Shown here piece by piece: positions 15,395 to 22,753 of a DNA stretch of 51,776 nucleotides (position 1 is the stretch's first letter; each line of letters opens with the position of its first letter). The notes beneath the pieces were generated by a model. It did not search any database and was not told the DNA's origin. It saw only the letters and a list, made by a program, of their open reading frames with translations. The translations under genes were made by a program, and so were the position numbers. This DNA comes from UBA931 sp036825435 (GTDB lineage Bacteria > Pseudomonadota > Gammaproteobacteria > Burkholderiales > Casimicrobiaceae): positions 1 to 51,776 of the forward strand of contig DAISYG010000007.1 of assembly GCA_036825435.1 (NCBI GenBank), written 5' to 3'.

Positions 15395-18010
15395 ATGACA
15401 GACACTTTTCAACCGCAAGCAATCGAAGCCGCCGCGCAGGCGGCGTGGCGCGATCATAACGTTTATCGTGCCGAAGAGCTCGATAACAAACCCAAGTTCT
15501 ACTGTGTTTCGATGCTGCCGTACCCATCCGGCAAGCTGCACATGGGGCATGTGCGTAACTACACGATCAATGATGTGATGTACCGCTATCTGCGCATGAA
15601 GGGCCACAACGTGCTGATGCCGATGGGTTGGGATGCGTTTGGCCTGCCTGCGGAAAACGCGGCGATGAAAGGTCGTGAGGCGCCCGCCAAGTGGACCTAT
15701 GAAAATATCGCCTACATGAAGAAACAGATGCAGGCGATGGGGCTGGCGATTGACTGGTCGCGCGAAGTCGCAACCTGCGATCCGGCGTATTACCGCTGGA
15801 ACCAGTGGCTGTTCCTGAAGATGCTGGAAAAAGGTATTGCGTATCTGAAAACAGGTACGGTGAACTGGGATCCGGTCGATCAGACCGTACTTGCCAACGA
15901 GCAGGTGATTGACGGACGCGGCTGGCGTTCGGGCGCGTTGATTGAAAAACGTGAAATCCCAATGTATTACCTGCGTATTACCGATTACGCCGAAGAGTTG
16001 CTGACCAAACTCGACGATATGGATGGCTGGCCGGAGCGCGTGCGCACGATGCAGGCCAACTGGATCGGCAAGAGCGTCGGCGTTCGTTTTGCGTTCACGC
16101 ACGATATTCGTGACGACACAGGCGTGCCAATCGGCGCTGGCCGGATGTACGTATTCACCACCCGCGCCGATACCATCATGGGCGTGACCTTCTGTGCGGT
16201 GGCGGCGGAACATCCGCTTGCGGCAGTGGCGGCAAAAAACAATGAGGCACTGGCGGCATTCATTGACGAATGCAAGCGCGGCAGCGTGATGGAAGCCGAT
16301 ATGGCAACGATGGAAAAAAAGGGCATGCCTACCGGTCTGACGGTAAAGCATCCGCTTACCGGGGAGCAGGTGCCGCTGTGGGTCGGCAACTATGTGCTGA
16401 TGAGCTACGGTGACGGCGCAGTGATGGGTGTACCGGCACACGACGAACGTGATTTTGCCTTTGCCCGGAAATACGGGATTCCGATCAAGCAGGTGATCGC
16501 CGTTGATGGCGAAAGCTTTTCGGATGAAGGTTGGCAGGAATGGTACGAAGACAAGCAGCGCGGACATTGTGTTAACAGCGATAAGTACGATGGCCTATCA
16601 TCAGCTGAGGCTATCAATGCCGTTGCTGCTGATCTGGCCGCGCAAGGATTGGGCGAAAAGAAAACCACATTTCGTCTGCGCGATTGGGGAATTTCGCGGC
16701 AACGCTACTGGGGTACGCCGATTCCCATTATTCACTGCACTGAATGTGGCGCGGTGCCGGTGCCGGAAAAGGATTTGCCGGTGGTATTGCCCGAGGATTG
16801 TATCCCCGACGGCAGTGGTAACCCGCTCAACAAACGCGATGATTTCATCAACTGCGCTTGTCCGAAGTGCGGCAAACCGGCGAAGCGCGAAACCGACACG
16901 ATGGATACTTTTGTGGATTCGTGCTGGTACTTCATGCGCTATACCTGTCCCGATGCGGACACGATGGTGGACGCGCGTAACGATTACTGGATGCCGATGG
17001 ATCAATACATCGGCGGTATCGAGCACGCGATTCTGCACCTGTTGTACGCACGTTTCTGGACCAAAGTGATGCGCGACATGGGGCTGCTCACATTTGACGA
17101 GCCGTTCAATCGTCTGCTCACACAGGGCATGGTACTCAACCATATTTTTGAACGACGTACCGACAAAGGAGGCGTTGATTATTACGCACCGGAAGAAATC
17201 GAGATTGAGCGCGATGCGCAAGGCAAGATTACTGGCGCGCGCGCGCTGGGCGATGGCAAGCCGGTCGATTATGTCGGCATTGGCACGATGTCCAAGTCCA
17301 AACGCAACGGCGTTGATCCGCAGGATTTGATTGATCGCTACGGCGCGGATACGGCGCGTCTGTTCGTGATGTTTGCGTCGCACCCGGAAGCGACGCTCGA
17401 ATGGTCCGATGCCGGAGTGGAAGGCGCGCATCGCTTTCTGCGCCGCCTGTGGCAATACGCATCGGCAAGAGCGGATATGGGACGGGGTGCAGATCAAAAG
17501 GTACGTGGCAAGACAGGCAAGCAACTGCGCTTCGATATTCACAGCACACTGAAGCAAGCCAATTTCGACTATGAGCGCATTCAATACAACACCGTGGTGT
17601 CTGCGGCAATGAAGATGCTTAATGCGCTTGACGCGGTGGACGAAAGCGAAGCTGATACGCAGGTCGCCATTCGTGAAGGCTTGGGTATTGTGTTGCGGGT
17701 GCTGTATCCCATCGTGCCACATGTCACGTATATCCTGTGGGAAAAACTGGGATTTGCACAAACCACTGGCAGCTTGCTGGATGCTCCATGGCCGGAGGTG
17801 GACGAAACTGCGTTGCAGCAGGATGAAATCGAACTGGTGTTGCAGGTGAACGGCAAGCTACGCGGCAAACTGTTGGTTGCGGCAACGGCGTCGCGGGAAG
17901 AGATCGAAGCGGCAGCGTGTGCCAGCGAAGAAACGCAACGCTACACAGAGGGCAGGCCGATCAAGAAAGTGGTCGTCGTGCCCGGGAGGTTGGTCAATGT
18001 CGTCGCCTGA
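15395..18010 (+). CDS. leuS: leucine-tRNA ligase
   Basis: LeuRS charges tRNA-Leu and edits mischarged isoleucine/norvaline. The 871-residue protein has the class I HIGH-type motif (PYPSGKLHMGHVRNY, about residues 42-56) and the CP1 editing domain (YVFTTRADTIMGVTF). A Zn-finger-like Cys set is present (CTECG and CPKCGKPAKRET), as are the ARFWTKVM region and the C-terminal anticodon and VNGKLRG domains. The second signature reads TMSKSK: the first Lys of KMSKS is Thr here. I chose the ATG at 15395 (MTDTFQPQ), the family N-terminus; none of the nearby starts has a strong ribosome site. It overlaps lptE by 14 bases, forming leuS-lptE-holA as in other betaproteobacteria. Confidence 0.95.
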   Translation: MTDTFQPQAIEAAAQAAWRDHNVYRAEELDNKPKFYCVSMLPYPSGKLHMGHVRNYTINDVMYRYLRMKGHNVLMPMGWDAFGLPAENAAMKGREAPAKWTYENIAYMKKQMQAMGLAIDWSREVATCDPAYYRWNQWLFLKMLEKGIAYLKTGTVNWDPVDQTVLANEQVIDGRGWRSGALIEKREIPMYYLRITDYAEELLTKLDDMDGWPERVRTMQANWIGKSVGVRFAFTHDIRDDTGVPIGAGRMYVFTTRADTIMGVTFCAVAAEHPLAAVAAKNNEALAAFIDECKRGSVMEADMATMEKKGMPTGLTVKHPLTGEQVPLWVGNYVLMSYGDGAVMGVPAHDERDFAFARKYGIPIKQVIAVDGESFSDEGWQEWYEDKQRGHCVNSDKYDGLSSAEAINAVAADLAAQGLGEKKTTFRLRDWGISRQRYWGTPIPIIHCTECGAVPVPEKDLPVVLPEDCIPDGSGNPLNKRDDFINCACPKCGKPAKRETDTMDTFVDSCWYFMRYTCPDADTMVDARNDYWMPMDQYIGGIEHAILHLLYARFWTKVMRDMGLLTFDEPFNRLLTQGMVLNHIFERRTDKGGVDYYAPEEIEIERDAQGKITGARALGDGKPVDYVGIGTMSKSKRNGVDPQDLIDRYGADTARLFVMFASHPEATLEWSDAGVEGAHRFLRRLWQYASARADMGRGADQKVRGKTGKQLRFDIHSTLKQANFDYERIQYNTVVSAAMKMLNALDAVDESEADTQVAIREGLGIVLRVLYPIVPHVTYILWEKLGFAQTTGSLLDAPWPEVDETALQQDEIELVLQVNGKLRGKLLVAATASREEIEAAACASEETQRYTEGRPIKKVVVVPGRLVNVVA

Positions 18011-18515
18011 TATTTTGCGCCGTCGTGCGCTACGTTTTATTGCATGTGCTGGTTGTTTGCCGGTATTGACTGCGTGCGGTTTTCGTCTGCGTGGTAACGT
18101 CAGTTATGTGTTCCATTCGATTTATATCGACGGCAGTCGCGCGCCGAGTTTGATGAACGAAATGAAAATCATGCTGGCCAACGTCGATGGCTTGCAGGTC
18201 GCGAATCACCCCAAAGATGCCGAAGTCACGCTGGAGTTTTCCGAAGTGGAAGACGATAAAGAAGTGTTGTCGCTTTCGTCCGGCGGACGCGCGCGTGAAT
18301 ATTCGTTGACGCGCAATATATCATTTCGACTGTATGACAAAAACGGCGAGGACTGGATGCCGCCGGACAAAATCATGATCGAGCGCACCTATTTGTACGA
18401 CGACAGCGAACGTTTGGCGCGCGAAATTCAAGAGCAGGAAATCATCAAAGAAATCGACCGCGACACCGCACAACAACTTTTGCGACGCATGCAAAAAGCG
18501 CAGCGTCCGCAATGA
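17997..18515 (+). CDS. lptE: LPS-assembly lipoprotein LptE
   Basis: LptE is the outer-membrane lipoprotein that plugs the LptD barrel and helps insert LPS. The 172-residue product starts MSSPDILRRR, followed by a hydrophobic signal and the lipobox LTAC with the acylated Cys at residue 27. It continues CGFRLRGN, the family hallmark just after the Cys. Acidic and beta-rich sequence follows, with the ERTYLYDDSERLAREIQEQE stretch and a C-terminal LLRRMQKAQ helix. The start lies inside the end of leuS (14-base overlap) and the stop is 11 bases before holA, so expression is coupled. Confidence 0.92.
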   Translation: MSSPDILRRRALRFIACAGCLPVLTACGFRLRGNVSYVFHSIYIDGSRAPSLMNEMKIMLANVDGLQVANHPKDAEVTLEFSEVEDDKEVLSLSSGGRAREYSLTRNISFRLYDKNGEDWMPPDKIMIERTYLYDDSERLAREIQEQEIIKEIDRDTAQQLLRRMQKAQRPQ

Positions 18516-18526
18516 GATAATGAGTG

Positions 18527-19549
18527 ATGGCAGCGCAGATACGCTTTGACGATTTGGAACAACATTTGGCGCAAACACTGGCGCCGCTGTATCTGATTCA
18601 CGGCGATGAACCGCTGTTCATTCAGGAGGCAGGTGATGCTGTTCGCGCCGCCGCTTCACAAGCGGGTTGCACTGAGCGCGAAGTTTTCATTGTCGAGCAA
18701 GGATTCAAGTGGGATCAGTTTCGCGTTGCCAGCGGCAATCGCGGCTTGTTCGGTGATCGTCAATTGCTGGATGTGCGTATTCCCAACGGTAAGCCCGGCG
18801 TAGAAGGCGCGAAAGTTCTGGAAAGCTACGCGCAAACGTTCGACGATCAACAAGTCACGATGATCACCTTGCCGCGCGCCGATCGCACGATGCAAGCGAC
18901 GGCATGGTTCAAAGCATTGAGTACAAAAGCGGTGATCGTGCCTATTCAGCCATTGACGCGCGAAGCGCTACCGCGGTGGTTTGAATCGCGACTGAAAAAA
19001 CATGGGCTACGCGCCAAGCCCGACGCATTGGCGATGCTCGCCTTGTATTACGAAAACAATCTTTTGGCGGCGCGACAGGAAATCGACAAACTGGCGCTGC
19101 TGTTTCCAGATGCCGAACTGGATGTTGCGCACATCGAATCCGCGATTACCGACGCGGCACGCTACGATGTTTATGCGTTATCCGAGGCCTGGTTGGCAGG
19201 CGATGCACCACGCGCTTTGCGCTTGATGAATGCGTTGCAACAGGAAGGCGAAGCGCCGACACTATTGGTTTGGCAATTTGCCGAAGACGTGCATGCACTG
19301 TGCGCGGTGCGCGCCAAAACCTTGCAGGGCGAATCGGTTGCGCAGGCAGTGCGCGAAGCGCGCGTGTGGGGCAAGCGGCAAGCGGCGCTCGAACGAGCGG
19401 CGAAGCGTGTGCCGAATGCGGATTTGCCCAAACTGCTCGACACACTGGCGAAGCTGGACGCATCAGCCAAAGGTTTGGTTCCCGATAAGGCATACCGCGA
19501 TATCTGGCAAAGCCTGACCTCATCCATGCTGCTATTGTGCGGCGCATGA
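18527..19549 (+). CDS. holA: DNA polymerase III delta subunit
   Basis: HolA is the clamp-loader subunit that opens the beta sliding clamp. The 340-residue protein has the family features LYLIHGDEPLFIQEA near the N-terminus, a degenerate AAA+ fold, and the EIDKLALL and YALSEAWLAGD regions. GTG at 18524 and ATG at 18527 are adjacent; the ATG is preferred. It follows lptE by 11 bases in the conserved leuS-lptE-holA block. Confidence 0.92.
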   Translation: MAAQIRFDDLEQHLAQTLAPLYLIHGDEPLFIQEAGDAVRAAASQAGCTEREVFIVEQGFKWDQFRVASGNRGLFGDRQLLDVRIPNGKPGVEGAKVLESYAQTFDDQQVTMITLPRADRTMQATAWFKALSTKAVIVPIQPLTREALPRWFESRLKKHGLRAKPDALAMLALYYENNLLAARQEIDKLALLFPDAELDVAHIESAITDAARYDVYALSEAWLAGDAPRALRLMNALQQEGEAPTLLVWQFAEDVHALCAVRAKTLQGESVAQAVREARVWGKRQAALERAAKRVPNADLPKLLDTLAKLDASAKGLVPDKAYRDIWQSLTSSMLLLCGA

Positions 19550-19652
19550 TAAATGCACGATGGAATGGACATCGACCGACAGCGCGTATAATAGCCTTGC
19601 ATAGCGTTGAGCATCATCGCATGTTTCTTGAAAACACAAGAGGAGACAAAAA

Positions 19653-20105
19653 ATGCATAAACGAGTTTTAGTGGCATACGACGGTTCCAACTCAAGCCGT
19701 CTGGCGTTGGAAGAATGTCTGACGCTTGACCTGCACGAAGCGGAAATTCACGTGGTCGCCGTCGTACACGATTTGGCGGTTTATACGCTGGCGGGTGAGT
19801 ACGTTCCGGCACTAGCATTTGAACAAGATTCCAAACTCGCCGAAAAAGATTTGCAATCGGCACAGGTGTTTCTCGCCGCGCACGGACTTCCGGCACGCAC
19901 CTACGCAATGACCGGCGAGCCGATGGACATCATCGCCAAACTGGTCGAAGAGCTCAATATTGATCTTCTCATTGTTGGCCATAAACGCGAACAAAGTTTC
20001 GCCGCACGCTGGTGGAAAGGTTCGACCGGCGCAGGGCTGATGGATCGCGTGCATTGCAGCATCTTAATCGCGCGGGGAGAGAAGGCGGGTTCAGATGACA
20101 AATGA
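19653..20105 (+). CDS. universal stress protein, UspA family
   Basis: The 150-residue protein has the Usp fold: the opening RVLVAYDGSNSSRLAL binds the nucleotide phosphates, and LLIVGHK and GLMDRVHCSILIAR form the C-terminal half. The usual G-x2-G-x9-G-S/T ATP motif is incomplete (GHKREQ instead of GxxG), so ATP binding is uncertain. A GAGGAG ribosome site precedes the ATG. The last codons and stop (ending SDDK) lie in the heptamer array at 20088-20122, so the repeat has replaced or extended the native C-terminus. It is probably monocistronic. Confidence 0.85.
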   Translation: MHKRVLVAYDGSNSSRLALEECLTLDLHEAEIHVVAVVHDLAVYTLAGEYVPALAFEQDSKLAEKDLQSAQVFLAAHGLPARTYAMTGEPMDIIAKLVEELNIDLLIVGHKREQSFAARWWKGSTGAGLMDRVHCSILIARGEKAGSDDK

Positions 20106-20497
20106 CAGAGGTCAGGGATCAGAAAACTCCGCACTTCGCACATGAAGAATCATAGGGCGGATTAGCGCAGCGTTATCCGCCGTCTTTATCTTTCTTCGCC
20201 AAAACGCATAAAACTGTCCTTTCCCACTGCAACATTCGACTTCTCCACCACGACATCCAAAAAACTGCCGTCATTACCGCGAGTAGTAGGCGGGAATCCA
20301 GAAGCCAATATTGATCGCGCTTTGTGCGATCCCAATCATTCCCCTCTCCTATGTAGGAGAGGGGTTGGGGAGAGGTAGAACACAAACAACAAAAAATCGC
20401 CCTCTCTCCCACAAGCGGGCGAAAGGAGCTATTTTCATCGCGCGTAGCGCGATCAAACTTTTCTGTCTCCTGCAACCTGTAACCTGATCACTGAATC
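20088..20497 (+). repeat. heptamer-bounded repeat module, left copy
   Basis: The ordered blocks A (20111-20181, with an inverted repeat GGCGGAT...ATCCGCC), B (20253-20306, with palindrome-like ACCGCG...GCGGGAAT) and C (20436-20464, ATCGCGCGTAGCGCGATC) recur inverted at 22412-22662. The outer end is five 7-base units ending CAG (20088-20122, one unit CAA); the inner end is five units beginning CTG (20463-20497). Between B and C is an extra palindrome-rich stretch (CCCCTCTCCTATGTAGGAGAGGGG, shown split as CCCCTCTCC and GGAGAGGGG, about 20340-20427) missing from the right copy. It fills the 382-base gap between uspA and the beta-helix gene; no gene is seen in it. Confidence 0.75.
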
Positions 20498-22257
20498 CCG
20501 AACCGCCTCACACCAATAATCCCCACTAACCCTGCCAACACCACCACCAACGGCAGCGGCAGCACGGGCACCGAAACGCCGCTTGCTCCGGCGCGAGCCA
20601 GCACATGAATCGTGAAGCCGCCGCCGGTTAACAAGGCAGGCGTACCGCTTCCATTATCCGTTGCCGTGATTGCAAAAGTGTAGCTGCCCGTTTGTGTTGG
20701 CGTACCGGTTATTGTGCCGTCAGCGTTCAGCGTCACCCCCGGCGGCAGGCTGCCGCGCGTGATTTCATAAGCGTAAGGGCCGGTTCCGCCACCCGCCGAA
20801 ACGTTGCCCGAATAAGCGTCGTTCACCACAATACTGCCGGGCACGATTCCGCCGAACGTCAACGCATTGGTTTCAAACGCGCCGAGGTCGCGGGGCGCTG
20901 TGACCGCCTTGCGCGCGCTGCCGCGTTGATCGACGGTGGCGTCCGTCCAAGCAATTGGGTTCATAAACATGTTCAGCATCTGCGACGTTCCGTTTGGTGT
21001 TGTCGCATCCGCCGCACCGATCGCAGCGCTGCCTGCAACCAACGCCAAAGTCTGCGTGGGTCCGCCGTTATCGGCGAGCGTGGTGGAAACGATGTCGGAA
21101 ACCTGCGTTGCCGTTCCCGCCGAAACCGATTGTGGCAAAGTGGTGTGCGAGCACGAACCCTGATCGCCCGTTCCATCGCCGACCCATTCCAGATTGTAGC
21201 TGCCGGTGATTTGTGCACCGTGAACATGCACGCAATGCTCAGTAGCGTTGCCCCAATCATTGCCGACGATGATGCTGTTGTGGATCGCCATGGTGTCGCC
21301 AGAATCGCCCAGCACATAAACCGACGCGCCGTCGCTTGTAGCCGTGTTATTGACCATGGTCAGGTGGCGGGCGTCGAGGTTGTCGTCCGCAAAAATCGCG
21401 CCGCCGCCGTCAATATTACCCGTTCCTGCGGCATGGTTGCCCACAAAGGTGCTCGCCGCCACCGTGACGTTGCCCGCATAAATCGCGCCGCCGTTACGGT
21501 CCGCCGAATTGTCGGAGAAGGTGCTTGCCGCCACCGTGGCGTTGCCCGCCAAAATCGCGCCGCCATCCAGCGCCGCCGTATTGTTGGCGAAGGTGCTCGT
21601 TGCCACGATGACGTCGTTCGCACTAGCAATCGCGCCGCCTAAGCCAGTCGTCGTCTGATTGTGGGTAAAAGTGCTGTCGCTGACCCGAACGGTGGAGGAA
21701 CCGCCGGCACCAAGATAAATCGCGCCGCCGCTGGCTGCGACGTTGCGGTCAAAGATGCAGCGGGTGACGGAGAGCGCGTAACCGTTGGGGGTGGTGCGAA
21801 TGGCGCCGCCTTGCGTACTTACGCTTGTGTATCTCGTCGCATCGGCGTTTTGGAAGATCAGGTTTTCGACGGCGAGTTCGTTGCCACCGGTGGCATGGAA
21901 GATGCGGTTGTTGTTATTGGCATCGAGGGTGATGAGCAGCGCGCCGTTGGCATCGGTTGCGCCGATGATGTTGAGATCGGCCGTGATCTCGATCGCATCG
22001 CCGTTGGTCACGTAGATGGTGGTGGGAACGCTGAACACGGCGGGATCGAATTCGATGGTGTCAGTGCCGCTTCCGGCAGTACACCCGCCAACAATGCTAT
22101 CGTTATTCGCAGATGCCACCGCATCGCGTAGTGTGCAGGCTGTCGCACTTGAGCCATCATCCGCGCTATCGACGATGATCGTCGCCGCGTGCGCGCAAGC
22201 GATTGAAACAAGAAAAAGAGCGGCAATAAGGGTGTTTCTGAAAAGAGAAGTTTGCAT
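20488..22257 (-). CDS. exported right-handed beta-helix protein with C-terminal membrane anchor
   Basis: The protein is about 589 residues long. A signal peptide (MQTSLFRNTLIAALFLVSIACAHA) is followed by a CTLRDAV motif typical of choice-of-anchor/CSLREA surface proteins. Then come about 300 residues of parallel beta-helix repeats with the recurring pattern GGAI.......STF..N. A short segment like choice-of-anchor Q domains (DNGGPTQTLAL, RDLGAFE) follows, then a putative Ig domain (LPPGVTLNADGTITGTPTQ). The C-terminal tail PVLPLP is followed by a hydrophobic helix and RRF, resembling IPTL/PEP-type sorting tails. The ATG at 22257 has GGGGAG 4 bases upstream; the GTG at 22269 would lie inside that site. 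Final residues IQ and the stop are encoded by the CTG-heptamer array. Function unknown; adhesion or surface display is inference. Confidence 0.8.
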   Translation of the reverse strand: MQTSLFRNTLIAALFLVSIACAHAATIIVDSADDGSSATACTLRDAVASANNDSIVGGCTAGSGTDTIEFDPAVFSVPTTIYVTNGDAIEITADLNIIGATDANGALLITLDANNNNRIFHATGGNELAVENLIFQNADATRYTSVSTQGGAIRTTPNGYALSVTRCIFDRNVAASGGAIYLGAGGSSTVRVSDSTFTHNQTTTGLGGAIASANDVIVATSTFANNTAALDGGAILAGNATVAASTFSDNSADRNGGAIYAGNVTVAASTFVGNHAAGTGNIDGGGAIFADDNLDARHLTMVNNTATSDGASVYVLGDSGDTMAIHNSIIVGNDWGNATEHCVHVHGAQITGSYNLEWVGDGTGDQGSCSHTTLPQSVSAGTATQVSDIVSTTLADNGGPTQTLALVAGSAAIGAADATTPNGTSQMLNMFMNPIAWTDATVDQRGSARKAVTAPRDLGAFETNALTFGGIVPGSIVVNDAYSGNVSAGGGTGPYAYEITRGSLPPGVTLNADGTITGTPTQTGSYTFAITATDNGSGTPALLTGGGFTIHVLARAGASGVSVPVLPLPLVVVLAGLVGIIGVRRFGIQ

Positions 22258-22411
22258 GATGCTCCCCACAAGACGAGATTCAAAACAGACCGCGCGTGCC
22301 TCCTGAGCGCGGTCAAGAAAAAAGACGGTTTATTGTAAGGTTATTTTTTCTCGATGGGCATATTTTTTTGCGGGTTGGGGATGGTGAAAATGTAAAAAGT
22401 GGCGGTTTCGG

Positions 22412-22662
22412 GTGTCAGGCATCAGGGATCAGAAAAGTTTGATCGCGCAGGGCGCGATGAGTGGAGGCTTCTGGATTCCCGCCTACAACTCGCGGGAATG
22501 ACGGCAATGTTTTGGATGTTTTGGCGGGGAAGGAACGTTTTGCGCTTGAGCGAAGGTTGATGGCGAATAACGCTGCGCTAATCCGCCCTATGATTCTTCA
22601 TGTGCGAAGTGCGGAGTTTTTCTGATTCCTGATGCCTGTCATCTGATACCTGAACCTGACAC
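22412..22662 (-). repeat. heptamer-bounded repeat module, right copy
   Basis: This is an inverted counterpart of the module at 20088-20497: block C at 22433-22459, B at 22466-22519, A at 22562-22621. The inner end has three units ending CAG (GTGTCAG, GCATCAG, GGATCAG at 22412-22432). The outer end has CTG-led units at 22622, 22629, 22636, 22643, 22650 and 22656. The core is thus flanked by inverted CATCAGGGATCAGAAAA-type ends. It lacks the extra palindrome found in the left copy. Confidence 0.75.
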
Positions 22663-22684
22663 AAATCCGCCAAAAGGTTAAAAT
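22656..22684 (+). promoter_or_regulatory. ppsA: probable ppsA promoter
   Basis: CTGACA (22656-22661) and TAAAAT (22679-22684) are spaced by exactly 17 bases, about 70 bases before the ppsA start. The -35 hexamer is the last CTG heptamer of the adjoining repeat module. Confidence 0.55.
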
Positions 22685-22753
22685 GCCGAAAATTCAGAAG
22701 GGCAGGGTTTTTGCTCTTTTTTCATCATTTCAAATTTGGAGCCTTATCGCATC

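Larger units (their letters stand above)
22258..22753. other. intergenic region between beta-helix gene and ppsA
   Basis: These 496 bases hold the right copy of the heptamer-bounded module (22412-22662) and the ppsA promoter (22656-22684). The stretch 22270-22410 is the upstream region of the beta-helix gene; I find no clear promoter pair in it. No gene is seen. Confidence 0.6.

Noticed and set aside
19566..19592. TGGACA and TATAAT upstream of uspA as a promoter
   Set aside because: The -10 is perfect but the spacing is only 15 bases and the -35 is imperfect; too uncertain to list as a feature.
20692..21642. A 316-codon frame antisense to the beta-helix gene
   Set aside because: It is a shadow of the repetitive, GC-rich beta-helix coding sequence; its product is Arg/Ala/Val-rich without motifs.
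20154..22580. A CRISPR array suggested by the repeated heptamers and palindromes
   Set aside because: There are no regularly spaced identical repeats with unique spacers of 25-40 bases, and no cas gene.
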